This document shows positions 1 to 7,385 of a stretch of 64,000 nucleotides of DNA, piece after piece (position 1 is the stretch's first letter; every line of letters begins with the position of its first letter). The position numbers were made by a program, and so were the translations under genes. Below the pieces are notes generated by a model, which was given only the letters and a program-made list of their open reading frames with translations, was not told the origin of the DNA and made no database searches. Origin of the DNA: JAQVEM01 sp964595565 (GTDB lineage: Bacteria > Actinomycetota > Humimicrobiia > Humimicrobiales > Humimicrobiaceae); contig CAZQQX010000005.1 of the NCBI GenBank assembly GCA_964595565.1, positions 1 through 64,000 on the forward strand. Reading direction: 5' to 3'.

Positions 1-26
1 TATCATTTAATTTATTCATATACGTA

Positions 27-392
27 TTATAATTGCTGTGGTAATTCCATGTCTGACAATAAATTTTTTTCCCTTGCCAGCTTTATGGCATTATTGTATC
101 GCTCAATCTCCATTGATAATTGTTTTCTTCCGAGCTCTGTTAACCGGTAATATTTTCGTCTTTCATCATCAAATTCTATATCAGGCCTTTTATAAGCTTC
201 TTCTATCAACCCATCGGCAAGCATCCGCTTGATGTTGCCATACAGTGTTCCAGGTCCCATTTCTATTTTTCCATCAGAATCATATTCTGCTTGCTTCATA
301 ATTTCGTAACCGTGCCTTTCTTTATCAAGGAGGGAAAGAAGTATATAAAAGACGGATGGAGTAAGTGTTTTTCTGTATTGTTTTTGTCTCAT
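27..392 (-). CDS. PadR-family transcriptional regulator
   Basis: A 121-residue winged-helix protein of the PadR family. The N-terminal half carries the typical SVFYILLSL helix, the HGYEIMKQ segment and the GPGTLYGNIKRM recognition helix, followed by a wing with ERRKYYRLTELG. A short C-terminal helix would form the dimer arm. PadR proteins usually repress their own gene and a neighbouring transporter or stress gene in response to a small ligand. The start at 392 lies directly downstream of a promoter with two tandem palindromes, which supports autorepression (inference). The flanking minus-strand micro-operon at 622-913 is transcribed toward it and may be a target. Family assignment is firm; the ligand and targets are unknown. 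Confidence 0.9.
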   Translation of the reverse strand: MRQKQYRKTLTPSVFYILLSLLDKERHGYEIMKQAEYDSDGKIEMGPGTLYGNIKRMLADGLIEEAYKRPDIEFDDERRKYYRLTELGRKQLSMEIERYNNAIKLAREKNLLSDMELPQQL

Positions 393-405
393 ATTAATTT
401 ACCCT

Positions 406-454
406 ATATATCTAAAACAGATATATTCTATATCAAAAACAGATATATTGTCAA
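406..454 (-). promoter_or_regulatory. Promoter of the PadR gene with two tandem palindromic operators
   Basis: On the minus strand there is a perfect -35 box TTGACA (449-454), an 18-base spacer and a -10 box TAGAAT (425-430). Two palindromes overlap these elements: 406-426 with 8-base arms ATATATCT/AGATATAT around a 5-base centre, and 429-447 with a nearly identical imperfect copy. Their centres are 22 bases apart, about two helical turns. This is what is expected for a small winged-helix repressor binding its own promoter as two dimers. Binding by the PadR protein is inferred from position. Confidence 0.7.
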
Positions 455-621
455 TGTCATATTTTTAAAATAAATTCCGGTGTGAGACAGCACATTTTTG
501 GGGTTATAGAATTGCGAACCAGGAGTAAGTTCTTACAGGTAAGATGGTATTTTACTTCAAGTTTAATAATAAAAACAATTCCTGTAACTAAAGTGTAATC
601 ATTTATTAAACTGGATACTTC

Positions 622-756
622 TTATCTACAGTCCTTTTGATTTTGTTCTTCGGGTTCATGGTCATTGAATTCTTCACATTGTAGAACCGGGAACTTTCGA
701 TTGAATTTACATTCTTTATCATTTACACATGTAGAGCATAAACCTTTATTTTTCAT
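622..756 (-). CDS. Small Cys-rich protein (44 aa)
   Basis: A 44-residue ORF too short for usual gene calling. It starts with GLCSTC, continues with a Lys/Asn-rich stretch containing a third Cys, then VLQCEEF, and ends in an acidic tail with a fifth Cys. The pattern GLCxxC(x5)C(x10)CEEF recurs, from memory, in short metal- or Fe-S-binding-type proteins of strict anaerobes, whose role is not established. A good ribosome site (AGAGGAAATA before the ATG) precedes it. Its start overlaps the end of the upstream membrane peptide gene by 11 bases, so the two are translationally coupled. Coding status is well supported by the RBS, the overlap and the conserved Cys spacing; function is unknown. Confidence 0.7.
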   Translation of the reverse strand: MKNKGLCSTCVNDKECKFNRKFPVLQCEEFNDHEPEEQNQKDCR

Positions 757-913
757 TATTTCCTCTTTTCATATTATCATGTCCGGGTATTTTTTTACCT
801 CTCTGGACTCCTTGTAACAATTTTAAACAGGCCAGGGCACACCATGCTGCAGGTAACACGGGTACAGCTAAAAGGAATAATAATATCCCTATGTAGATTT
901 TTGGACACTGCAT
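746..913 (-). CDS. Small single-span membrane protein (55 aa)
   Basis: A 55-residue ORF beginning MQCPKIYIGI, with one hydrophobic segment at roughly residues 6-30 and a basic C-terminal tail. A Cys at position 3 and a CALAC pair near the end of the membrane span stand out. It overlaps the Cys-rich peptide gene downstream, so both probably form one micro-operon. There is no strong ribosome site before the ATG at 913, and the frame has a stop shortly upstream, so this is the first available ATG. An attenuator-like RNA lies about 70 bases upstream on the same strand. I do not recognise a family. Confidence 0.5.
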   Translation of the reverse strand: MQCPKIYIGILLFLLAVPVLPAAWCALACLKLLQGVQRGKKIPGHDNMKRGNNEK

Positions 914-980
914 CCGTTGAAGAATTTATTTTTGGATAACTCGTATCAATTCTCCCCTGTATAAATTAATAAAAAGCAAT
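914..980 (-). other. 5' leader of the micro-operon
   Basis: An AT-rich stretch between the attenuator-like structure and the start of the membrane peptide gene. Read on the minus strand it begins with the T-run that follows the outer stem. A GGGGAG purine tract lies about 37 bases before the ATG, too far to serve as its ribosome site. No other feature was seen. Confidence 0.4.
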
Positions 981-1059
981 AAAAAAAGCACATAACCCTT
1001 ATTGGCTTCTATGCCAATAAAACTTTGTGCTTCAGCGCAAAAACAGGCTTCTTTGCCTG
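981..1059 (-). promoter_or_regulatory. Attenuator- or riboswitch-like structured RNA upstream of the micro-operon
   Basis: Three hairpins stand in a row: 999-1020 (8-base arms TTATTGGC/GCCAATAA), 1024-1041 (7-base arms, 4-base loop, one G.U pair) and 1044-1059 (CAGGC/GCCTG). An alternative long-range stem pairs 986-992 (AAGCACA) with 1026-1032 (TGTGCTT), enclosing the first hairpin. On the minus strand this outer stem is followed directly by a run of T, the shape of an intrinsic terminator. The outer stem and the second hairpin use the same bases, so they exclude each other. A terminator/antiterminator switch for the genes at 913-622 is the natural reading. It matches no riboswitch class I can recall. 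Confidence 0.5.
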
Positions 1060-1145
1060 ATATTAAATTTTTACAGTACTATAATAATATTAATTTATAT
1101 AAATAGCTAATTATTTCTTATTAAATGACACTAACTTTTTAATAT

Positions 1146-1174
1146 TTGACAAAAAAAATTTAATCTGTTATTTT
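1146..1174 (+). promoter_or_regulatory. Sigma-A-type promoter of the DUF4861 gene
   Basis: A perfect -35 box TTGACA (1146-1151), a 17-base spacer and a -10-like TATTTT (1169-1174) lie about 100 bases upstream of the ATG at 1277. The leader between them is AT-rich without a clear hairpin. The -10 is a 4/6 match, so the call rests mainly on the -35 and spacing. Confidence 0.5.
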
Positions 1175-1276
1175 AAATTTCTTATAGTAAAACTTAATTT
1201 CATTATATAAAACTTTTTAAATTAAATGAACATTAGTGTTGCAATATCAATATTTTTTTAGGAAGGGGATAAAATC

Positions 1277-2401
1277 ATGTCAGAAGATGAAAGAAATGTA
1301 TCCGGTAGTAAGGCGACGGTTAAAATAACAGCCGTCAATAAGCTTGATATCAGCCGGACAGATGAGACTATCGAGCTTTCAGCAGAAGAACTGTCAGAAC
1401 TGGGTGAAAAGGACCTGACAAAAATCCATGTCAGGGACGAAAATGGAAGGGAAATGCTCTGCCAGGCAGTGGACACCGATGGAGATTACACCAAAGACCA
1501 GGTTATATTCCAGGCTGACTTTGATGCCCGACAGACCAGAACTTTTACAGCCACAGTCGGAGACAAGTGGGTGTACACCAAAGACAATTTCAGGGCTTAT
1601 GGCCGATTTGTACGGGAACGATGTGACGACTTCTGCTGGGAAAATGACCGCATTGCCCTTCGAATTTACGGAAAGCCACTGGAAACCTGTCCTCTATACC
1701 CGTTGACCAGCAGCACAGTGGACATATGGTCAAAACGAACTACCCGCCTGCTTATCAATGACTGGTACATGGTGGATGATTATCATGGAGACACAGGAGA
1801 AGGCGGAGATTTCTACTCAGCCGGGCTGAGCCGTGGTTGTGGGGGTAATGGACTTTGGGCAGCAGACAAACTCCGGGTATCTAAAAACTTTGTTACTTCA
1901 TATCCGCTGGCCAATGGTCCGATTCGTGTGCTCTTTGAGCTGACCTATGAGCCGTTTGAGGTTAACGGGGTAATGGTTTCAGAGGTCAAGCGGATATCCC
2001 TGGATGCAGGTCATAATTTGACCCACTATAAGAGTATCTTCAAGCCTGAAAAGCAAATAGAGCTTATAAATGGTGCCGGGGTTAAGAAGGTAGAAGGGGA
2101 GTGTTTTGAAGTTAGTAAGGAGCATGGCTGGCTCGCTAAGTGGGAACCCATGGAAATGAATGCCGGTGAGCAGGGCCTTGCGCTGATAGTTGACCCCGAT
2201 CTATTTATTAAACAGGCAGAGGACCAGTATAATCTTCTCATGCTGACAAAGGTACTGGAAAATAATACAGCTTCATACTGGGGCGGTTTCTGCTGGGATA
2301 AGAGCGGGCAGTTTGCAGGCTATGATGAATGGAAAACATACGTGGATAAGTTTGCGCAGGGATTAATTTCACCCATAGAGTTAAGCATGCAGGACCGGTG
2401 A
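1277..2401 (+). CDS. DUF4861 domain protein
   Basis: A 374-residue protein of the DUF4861 family, recognised by TGEGGDFYSAGLSRGCGG followed by NGLW, by the RLLINDWY stretch before it and by YWGGFCWDKSG near the C-terminus. DUF4861 proteins are usually found in polysaccharide-utilisation loci of Bacteroidota and relatives and are thought to act on carbohydrate, but the reaction is not something I can state. Unlike many relatives, this copy has no signal peptide, so it should be cytoplasmic. It stands alone, with no glycosidase, lyase or sugar transporter beside it. The start is supported by GGAAGGGG upstream. Its codons look slightly more GC-rich than those of its neighbours, which may hint at transfer. 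Confidence 0.75.
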   Translation: MSEDERNVSGSKATVKITAVNKLDISRTDETIELSAEELSELGEKDLTKIHVRDENGREMLCQAVDTDGDYTKDQVIFQADFDARQTRTFTATVGDKWVYTKDNFRAYGRFVRERCDDFCWENDRIALRIYGKPLETCPLYPLTSSTVDIWSKRTTRLLINDWYMVDDYHGDTGEGGDFYSAGLSRGCGGNGLWAADKLRVSKNFVTSYPLANGPIRVLFELTYEPFEVNGVMVSEVKRISLDAGHNLTHYKSIFKPEKQIELINGAGVKKVEGECFEVSKEHGWLAKWEPMEMNAGEQGLALIVDPDLFIKQAEDQYNLLMLTKVLENNTASYWGGFCWDKSGQFAGYDEWKTYVDKFAQGLISPIELSMQDR

Positions 2402-2460
2402 ATTTAGAATCAGGGGAATCCTGGAAGTCCATAGTTTACCCGGGTTCTTAAAAGGATTGT

Positions 2461-2510
2461 AAAGCCACTCATAACCAGGATATTTATGCAGGTTACGGGT
2501 GGCTTTTATG
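2461..2510. terminator. Bidirectional hairpin terminator between convergent genes
   Basis: A 16-base stem (2461-2476 with 2491-2506; one mismatch and one G.U pair) with a 14-base loop, followed by four T on the plus strand. It separates the plus-strand DUF4861 gene from the convergent minus-strand membrane protein gene and could stop transcription from both sides. The T-run is short, so efficiency is uncertain. Confidence 0.65.
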
Positions 2511-2521
2511 GTATTGCTGCT

Positions 2522-2977
2522 TTATTTTCTGATAGCCAGTAAAACTCTTTTTTTAGCTATTAGAATTATGCTGCCGATTGTGCCAGCCAGTAAGGCTATG
2601 GGGCATATGATTACAGCAAAAATAAAAAATACCGGCTCATCGCCCATGGCTCCCCAGAAACTCTCCCCGAACAGTTTTATGAAAAGAGCATATACAAGAT
2701 TGTGAAGAATTGCACCTGTAACTACCCCTGTTGCCGAAGCTCCGGTAAGGATAAAAAAGGCTTTTGAAATTCTGGTAAAATTTGCTTTTAGGGTAAGAAC
2801 AATCAGTGCTATGCCCAGCAACGGCAGGGCAGCTGCCGCTGAGTAAAATAAAGGCCTGTAAAAGATGTCAAGGGAATTTAGAACATAAATATTTAGTAAT
2901 GCCAGGAAAGCAGATGCAAAGGTTAGCCAGAAGATTACAATTGTGGCAACATCTATTTTATTTTTATTAATATCCAT
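2522..2977 (-). CDS. Four-helix integral membrane protein of unknown function
   Basis: About 151 residues with four predicted membrane helices: a first pair near residues 10-60, then near 75-100 and 120-145. The N-terminus MDINKNK is hydrophilic and the C-terminus is basic (KKRVLLAIRK). I chose the internal ATG at 2977 over the ATG at 2992 because AGAGGG lies at the right distance before the former, whereas the longer version would have the ribosome site inside its own coding sequence. No catalytic motif is visible and I recognise no family. It is monocistronic and convergent with the DUF4861 gene. Confidence 0.7.
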   Translation of the reverse strand: MDINKNKIDVATIVIFWLTFASAFLALLNIYVLNSLDIFYRPLFYSAAAALPLLGIALIVLTLKANFTRISKAFFILTGASATGVVTGAILHNLVYALFIKLFGESFWGAMGDEPVFFIFAVIICPIALLAGTIGSIILIAKKRVLLAIRK

Positions 2978-3079
2978 TTTACCCTCTTTCATTTTAATAA
3001 TATTTCTGTCTTTTTAGACGTTATTTTAATAAAGAGGTTTATTTTTTTCGGCAAATGCCTGCTTAAAAATTTACCAATA

Positions 3080-3108
3080 TTGTAAAACATGTCGTGCTAA
3101 GATATATT
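3080..3108 (+). promoter_or_regulatory. Promoter of the dihydroorotate-dehydrogenase-like gene
   Basis: TTGTAA (3080-3085), exactly 17 bases, then TATATT (3103-3108), 33 bases before the ATG. The ribosome site AAGGGGGT follows. The -10 is a 5/6 match and the -35 a 4/6 match. Confidence 0.6.
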
Positions 3109-3141
3109 TAAATTAAGAAATATTTAATAAGGGGGTATGAA

Positions 3142-4155
3142 ATGGCAGATCTTAAGACTGAATATATGGGCATAGAATTAAAAAATCCACTGATAGTCGG
3201 GGCAAATAATCTTATGAAAGAGCCAGGAAACCTCAAAAAAATGGAAGAAGCGGGAGCGGGAGCACTGGTTTATAGGTCTCTTTTCGAGGAACAGATAGAA
3301 CTGGAGGATCTCCAGCTGCAGGAGATGCTGGATGAATATGATGACAGGCATGCAATGATGGTTAATGTGTTCCCGAATATAAAACATGCCGGGCCGAAAG
3401 AATTTCTTCATAATCTGGAAAGAATAAGAAAGGAAATAAATATTCCTCTGATAGGGAGCCTTAATTGTATCAATAAACCTGTATGGGTAGAATATGCAAA
3501 GAAAGTGGAAAAGACAGGAGTGGACGGACTGGAAATTAATCTTTATTCAACTCCGTCAGAATTTGATAAAGATGCACAGAATATTGAAAGAGAGCACATT
3601 GAAATATTATCCGGAGTTAAGGAAGCTGTTAAAATACCCGTAAGCGCAAAACTAAGCTTTTTTTATACAAATCCTCTAAACGCAATAGTCAATATGGATA
3701 AAACAGGAGTGGATGCATTTGTATTATTTAACCGGTTGTTTCAGCCTGATATTGACATTGAAAAAGAGGAGCACATACAGACCTTTAATTTGAGTGGCCA
3801 CGGCGACCACAGGCTGCCATTGAGATTTACAGGTCTCTTATATAAGAATATTAATGCGGATATATGTTCCAGCACCGGGGTTTTTAGCGGAAAGGAGATA
3901 GTAAAGATGATTCTGGCAGGTGCAACTGTTACTCAGTGTGTAAGCACCCTGTATAAAAATAGAATTAAATATATAAAATACATGCTAAAAGAACTGAATG
4001 ACTGGATGGATGCCAGGGGTTATGGCAGTCTTTCAGATTTCAGGGGCAGGCTTTCAAATAATAATATAAGCAACCCCTTTATTTACCACAGGTCACAGTA
4101 TGTAGATATTCTCATGAATAACCAGCCTGTAATAAAGCAGTCTTTTGGAATATAA
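3142..4155 (+). CDS. Dihydroorotate-dehydrogenase-like flavoprotein
   Basis: A 337-residue TIM-barrel protein of the DHOD-like group. The N-terminus TEYMGIELKNPLIVGANNL matches the FMN-barrel entry of PyrD, and the C-terminal half has the phosphate-binding part of the barrel (SSTGVFSGKEIVKMILAGAT, then VTQCVST). Anaerobes often carry this PyrD-like protein separately from true pyrD, and its substrate is not established. The segment around INLYSTPSEF replaces the more conserved catalytic loop of genuine dihydroorotate dehydrogenases, so a pyrimidine role should not be assumed. No pyr genes are nearby. Start and ribosome site (AAGGGGGT) are clear and the gene has its own promoter. Confidence 0.85.
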   Translation: MADLKTEYMGIELKNPLIVGANNLMKEPGNLKKMEEAGAGALVYRSLFEEQIELEDLQLQEMLDEYDDRHAMMVNVFPNIKHAGPKEFLHNLERIRKEINIPLIGSLNCINKPVWVEYAKKVEKTGVDGLEINLYSTPSEFDKDAQNIEREHIEILSGVKEAVKIPVSAKLSFFYTNPLNAIVNMDKTGVDAFVLFNRLFQPDIDIEKEEHIQTFNLSGHGDHRLPLRFTGLLYKNINADICSSTGVFSGKEIVKMILAGATVTQCVSTLYKNRIKYIKYMLKELNDWMDARGYGSLSDFRGRLSNNNISNPFIYHRSQYVDILMNNQPVIKQSFGI

Positions 4156-4200
4156 ATATCTAAAACTATATTTTCTAAAAGTAACGGTGAGATTGATTTT

Positions 4201-4878
4201 TTAGTTAAATTTATTTGCGGTGGTAATTTTACGATACATAAAATGAAGAATAACTCCTTTTATTACTATTATAGAAAATATTATTACGGCCATTATTAAA
4301 TAAATAACAGGTGCATCGCAAACGGACCCGGGAAAATACCGGCAGTCAAGTAAAAAGGCAAACAGGTAAATAAACAGGGGAAACAAAAATGCTCCCAGGG
4401 CACCGGCGACTACATTGGGGTTAACCTTATGGGTTCTTCCTCCTGTGTATTTATAGCTAAAACCCACTATAAGCGAAATTCCCAGTAATATAAAAAAAGG
4501 TACAGGCATAAGAGCTCCGGCTATGCCCATTCCGGTGGCAAGTCCGCCCCCTCCTTTAAATTTAAACCATATAGGCCAGTTATGCCCCGCTATCACAGCC
4601 GCGCAGGCAATAGCAATTATCAGGTCTTCCAGTCCTATGGCTTTTCCTACCAGTACTACTGCTGCGCCCTTTCCGCAGTCAAATATAAAAGTGGGCAGGC
4701 CGGCCTTGATGCCGAATTGCCTGCCTGCACCTGCGGTGCCCGGCCGGTCAATTTTGCTGAGGTCTTTTTTCTCTCCCCTGCGCCCGTAAATCTTTGCCAT
4801 CACATAAGAGAATAGTACTGAACCTAGTAAATAGCTGGCTGTGATATATGCTATCTTAAAGTAAATTGTATTGACCAT
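4201..4878 (-). CDS. PlsY-type glycerol-3-phosphate acyltransferase, divergent
   Basis: A 225-residue polytopic protein of the PlsY family, which moves an acyl group from acyl-phosphate to glycerol-3-phosphate at the membrane. The SYLLGSVLFSYV start, the DCGKG segment and the motif GHNWPIWFKFKGGGG match PlsY regions 1-3. It is divergent: the usual GSGNxGATN motif reads RPGTAGAGRQFG, and the KGG(K)G element has Gly in place of the second Lys. The C-terminal part is extended by about 20 residues compared with usual PlsY. It may be a paralog with altered donor or acceptor rather than the housekeeping enzyme. It is divergently oriented to the GltS-type gene. Confidence 0.8.
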   Translation of the reverse strand: MVNTIYFKIAYITASYLLGSVLFSYVMAKIYGRRGEKKDLSKIDRPGTAGAGRQFGIKAGLPTFIFDCGKGAAVVLVGKAIGLEDLIIAIACAAVIAGHNWPIWFKFKGGGGLATGMGIAGALMPVPFFILLGISLIVGFSYKYTGGRTHKVNPNVVAGALGAFLFPLFIYLFAFLLDCRYFPGSVCDAPVIYLIMAVIIFSIIVIKGVILHFMYRKITTANKFN

Positions 4879-5087
4879 AAATTTTCCTCATATTCTCGTG
4901 CTATTAATAAGAGAAAATTATATCATAGTATAAGGCCGGTGTTTAGAAAATAAACTATTTTGAAACATTAATAATAAAGGAGACGTCCTTTTCCAAAAGG
5001 CCCCTGTTAATTTATCAGATGCTGCGGTTTTATAAACCTGTGTGTTGAAGCTTTTTTTTATAATATTATTTATAGAAAGGTATAAAA

Positions 5088-6479
5088 ATGCATGAGATTT
5101 GGACATCTGTCCAGGAATATATATTCCTATCCCTTTTTCTAATAATAGCCATAGTTCTCAAGAGAAAGATAAAATTCCTTCAGAGATTTCTTATACCTGC
5201 CTCTATAATAGGAGGCTTTATCGGTCTTATGTTTGGTTCAGAGGTTCTTAACTGGATAAGGCTTGATGCAGAAAAGCTGGGTAATATAACATATCATTTG
5301 ATGGCAGTGGGATTTATATCGGTGGCCTTAAAGGAAAGGGTCAGAATCCCGGTTAATCACAGGAGGGATAATATAAACACCGGTCTGGCTATTGTTACCT
5401 CATATATTTCGCAGGGGATTCTTGGCTTTGCTGTTTCCCTTTCTCTTGTTTATACTTTCCTTCCGGAGCTGTTTCCACCGTTCGGGTTGCTTCTTCCTCT
5501 TGGTTTTGCTCAGGGTCCGGGCCAGGCTTATTCCATAGGTACCAGCTGGGAAGAATTAGGGTTAATAGACGGGGGTAATATAGGAATTGCCATTGCAACC
5601 ATAGGATTTCTATGGGCCATAATTTTTGGTATACCACTGTTAAATATACTGGTGCGAAGGAAAAAAGCATGGGGCCTGGAAGATAGAGAAAAGATGGTTA
5701 AGCTAAAAAATATGGACTTTGAAGAGAAGCATACAGAGAATATACCGGGAAAATTGTTTATAGACAGCCTTACCGTACAGGTGGTCCTCGTAGGGGTAGT
5801 ATATCTTATTACTTATTTTACTTTGAGAGGAGTATCAATGGTACTTGAGCCTCTGGGGGATTACGGATATACAGTGGCCCAGCTTTTATGGGGTTTTCAT
5901 TTTGTCATAGCTACCATGTATGCTATTCTAATGAGAGTTGTCTTAAATGCTCTGAAAAGAAAAAACTGGCTTCGCATTAACTATCCTGACAATTACATAC
6001 TTCAGAGAATATCATCAAGCTCTTTTGATTTTATGATAGTGGCTGCTATTTCAGCATTATCAATAGCTACTTTCCGTGCGAACTGGCTGCCCATTATTCT
6101 TATAACTTCAATTGGCGGAATATTTACTCTGATATATACTGTATTCCTGTGCAGGAGAATATATACCAATTATATTATCGAGCATATAGTGGGTCTTTAC
6201 GGTCAGTTTACCGGTACTGTTACCACCGGGATGGCTCTCTTGAGAGAGATAGACCCCGATTCGGAATCCAGTGTACCCGAGAATCTGGTAATGGGGGCAG
6301 CAGTTGCCCTTCCTCTTGGTATCCCTCTTATGTTAATACTTAGTTTTGCAGTAATCGGTTATACGACTGATAGGCCTTCATTCTATTTCTATGCGCTGGG
6401 AATATTTACCATTTACCTTGCTGGTATACTAGGGTATCTTTTGATAAAGAGCAGAAGGAAGAAGGAAGCTACGGAATAA
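5088..6479 (+). CDS. GltS-like sodium:glutamate symporter family protein
   Basis: A 463-residue transporter with about eleven membrane segments of the ESS/GltS family. It begins with EYIFLSLFLIIAIVLKRKI, followed by the family's RFLIPASIIGGFIG segment. The central re-entrant region reads FAQGPGQAYSIGTSWE, where canonical GltS has GGHGT, so it belongs to a divergent branch and its substrate could be another dicarboxylate or amino acid. The repeat in the second half, GQFTGTVTTGMALLREIDP, fits the inverted-repeat topology. It is about 60 residues longer than E. coli GltS, with a long cytoplasmic loop near residues 190-225. Ribosome site AAAGG. Monocistronic. Confidence 0.8.
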   Translation: MHEIWTSVQEYIFLSLFLIIAIVLKRKIKFLQRFLIPASIIGGFIGLMFGSEVLNWIRLDAEKLGNITYHLMAVGFISVALKERVRIPVNHRRDNINTGLAIVTSYISQGILGFAVSLSLVYTFLPELFPPFGLLLPLGFAQGPGQAYSIGTSWEELGLIDGGNIGIAIATIGFLWAIIFGIPLLNILVRRKKAWGLEDREKMVKLKNMDFEEKHTENIPGKLFIDSLTVQVVLVGVVYLITYFTLRGVSMVLEPLGDYGYTVAQLLWGFHFVIATMYAILMRVVLNALKRKNWLRINYPDNYILQRISSSSFDFMIVAAISALSIATFRANWLPIILITSIGGIFTLIYTVFLCRRIYTNYIIEHIVGLYGQFTGTVTTGMALLREIDPDSESSVPENLVMGAAVALPLGIPLMLILSFAVIGYTTDRPSFYFYALGIFTIYLAGILGYLLIKSRRKKEATE

Positions 6480-6632
6480 AGAGAAAAAAGCAAATGTTCC
6501 GGGGTTTATAATAACGATAGTTACAGATTGTATCTCTGGAATCTATCATATATTGTCCCCCGGGATAGGTTTATGGGTTTCTCTTTTATGGTAATGTCTT
6601 CTTGCAGACCTATGTTTAAAATTCAGTAAAAC

Positions 6633-6693
6633 TTGACAGAATGCTAAATGAGTGATATCTTGTGACTCAAGAGTCACATGACCAGAGAGTCAT
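6633..6693 (+). promoter_or_regulatory. Promoter with two tandem TetR-type operators
   Basis: A perfect -35 TTGACA (6633-6638), 17-base spacer and -10 TATCTT (6656-6661). Immediately downstream are two palindromes: 6661-6678 (8-base arms TGTGACTC/GAGTCACA, 2-base centre) and 6678-6693 (ATGAC, six bases, GTCAT). Both fit RTGAC-N6-GTCAY and their centres are 16 bases apart, covering the expected transcription start. A repressor bound here would block the whole TetR-ABC operon. Binding by the TetR protein encoded next is inferred. Confidence 0.75.
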
Positions 6694-6716
6694 AATTATA
6701 TAAGAAGAGGATAAGT

Positions 6717-7385
6717 ATGCCCAGAGAGACATTTAAAAACCTGCCTGGAAAGAAAAAAGAGCTGATAGAGAAAGTATCAATCAATGAATTTGCAAATTAT
6801 GGCTATGATAAGGCAAGCATCAGTAGAATTGTTGACAGATGCCGGATAGCTAAAGGAAGTTTTTACCAGTATTTCGATGATAAGAAAGACCTGTTTCTGT
6901 ATCTGGTAGAAAGGATTGCTGAAAAGAAATTAAAATATATGTCTCCTGTTCTTAAAAATCCCGGGCAATATGATTTTTTTTCCCTTATAAGGGAATTGTT
7001 TGTGGCAGGGCTTAAATTTGGTGCTGATAACCCTGATATAACTCTTATGGGGAATTGGCTGTTTAAGAGCAGGAACCATCCCATATATGAAGAAGTTATG
7101 AGTAAAGGATTACAGAGTGCACATAATATATATATTAAGCTTTTAGAACACGGAATTTCAAGAAATGAGATAAGGGATGATATTGATACGGACTTTGTAA
7201 GTTATATTATATCTTCAATGAATGTAACTGTTGTAGAATACTACTTTCAAAAAATAAAAGGTAAACAAACTGATGTAAAAAAGATTGATGAAGGCATAAT
7301 CGGGGTAGTTGACCTGCTGCTGGATTTTATAAAAAATGGCATAGGCATGCAAAAAAGGGGAGGTAAGGGCAATGGCAATGATTAA
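6717..7385 (+). CDS. TetR-family repressor heading an ABC transporter operon
   Basis: A 222-residue TetR/AcrR regulator. The N-terminal helix-turn-helix is clear: FANYGYDKASISRIVDRC, then AKGSFYQYFDDKKDLF at about residues 20-60. The C-terminal ligand domain (about 70-205) shows no recognisable specificity. The gene is the first of an operon: its end overlaps the ABC ATPase gene by 14 bases. It sits directly behind two tandem palindromic operators on a strong promoter, so autoregulated control of an exporter in response to its substrate is the likely arrangement. Ribosome site AGAGG at good distance. Confidence 0.92.
   Translation: MPRETFKNLPGKKKELIEKVSINEFANYGYDKASISRIVDRCRIAKGSFYQYFDDKKDLFLYLVERIAEKKLKYMSPVLKNPGQYDFFSLIRELFVAGLKFGADNPDITLMGNWLFKSRNHPIYEEVMSKGLQSAHNIYIKLLEHGISRNEIRDDIDTDFVSYIISSMNVTVVEYYFQKIKGKQTDVKKIDEGIIGVVDLLLDFIKNGIGMQKRGGKGNGND

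Noticed and set aside
981..1059. Assignment of the leader to c-di-GMP, fluoride, guanidine or yybP-ykoY riboswitches
   Set aside because: I could not find the conserved core sequences of any of these classes; left as unassigned.
1428..1706. 92-codon ORF inside the DUF4861 gene
   Set aside because: It overlaps a well-supported gene in another frame and has no family features.
6485..6575. GC-rich inverted bases CCGGGG and CCCCGG after the GltS-like gene as a terminator
   Set aside because: The loop would be over 50 bases and there is no T-run at the right place.
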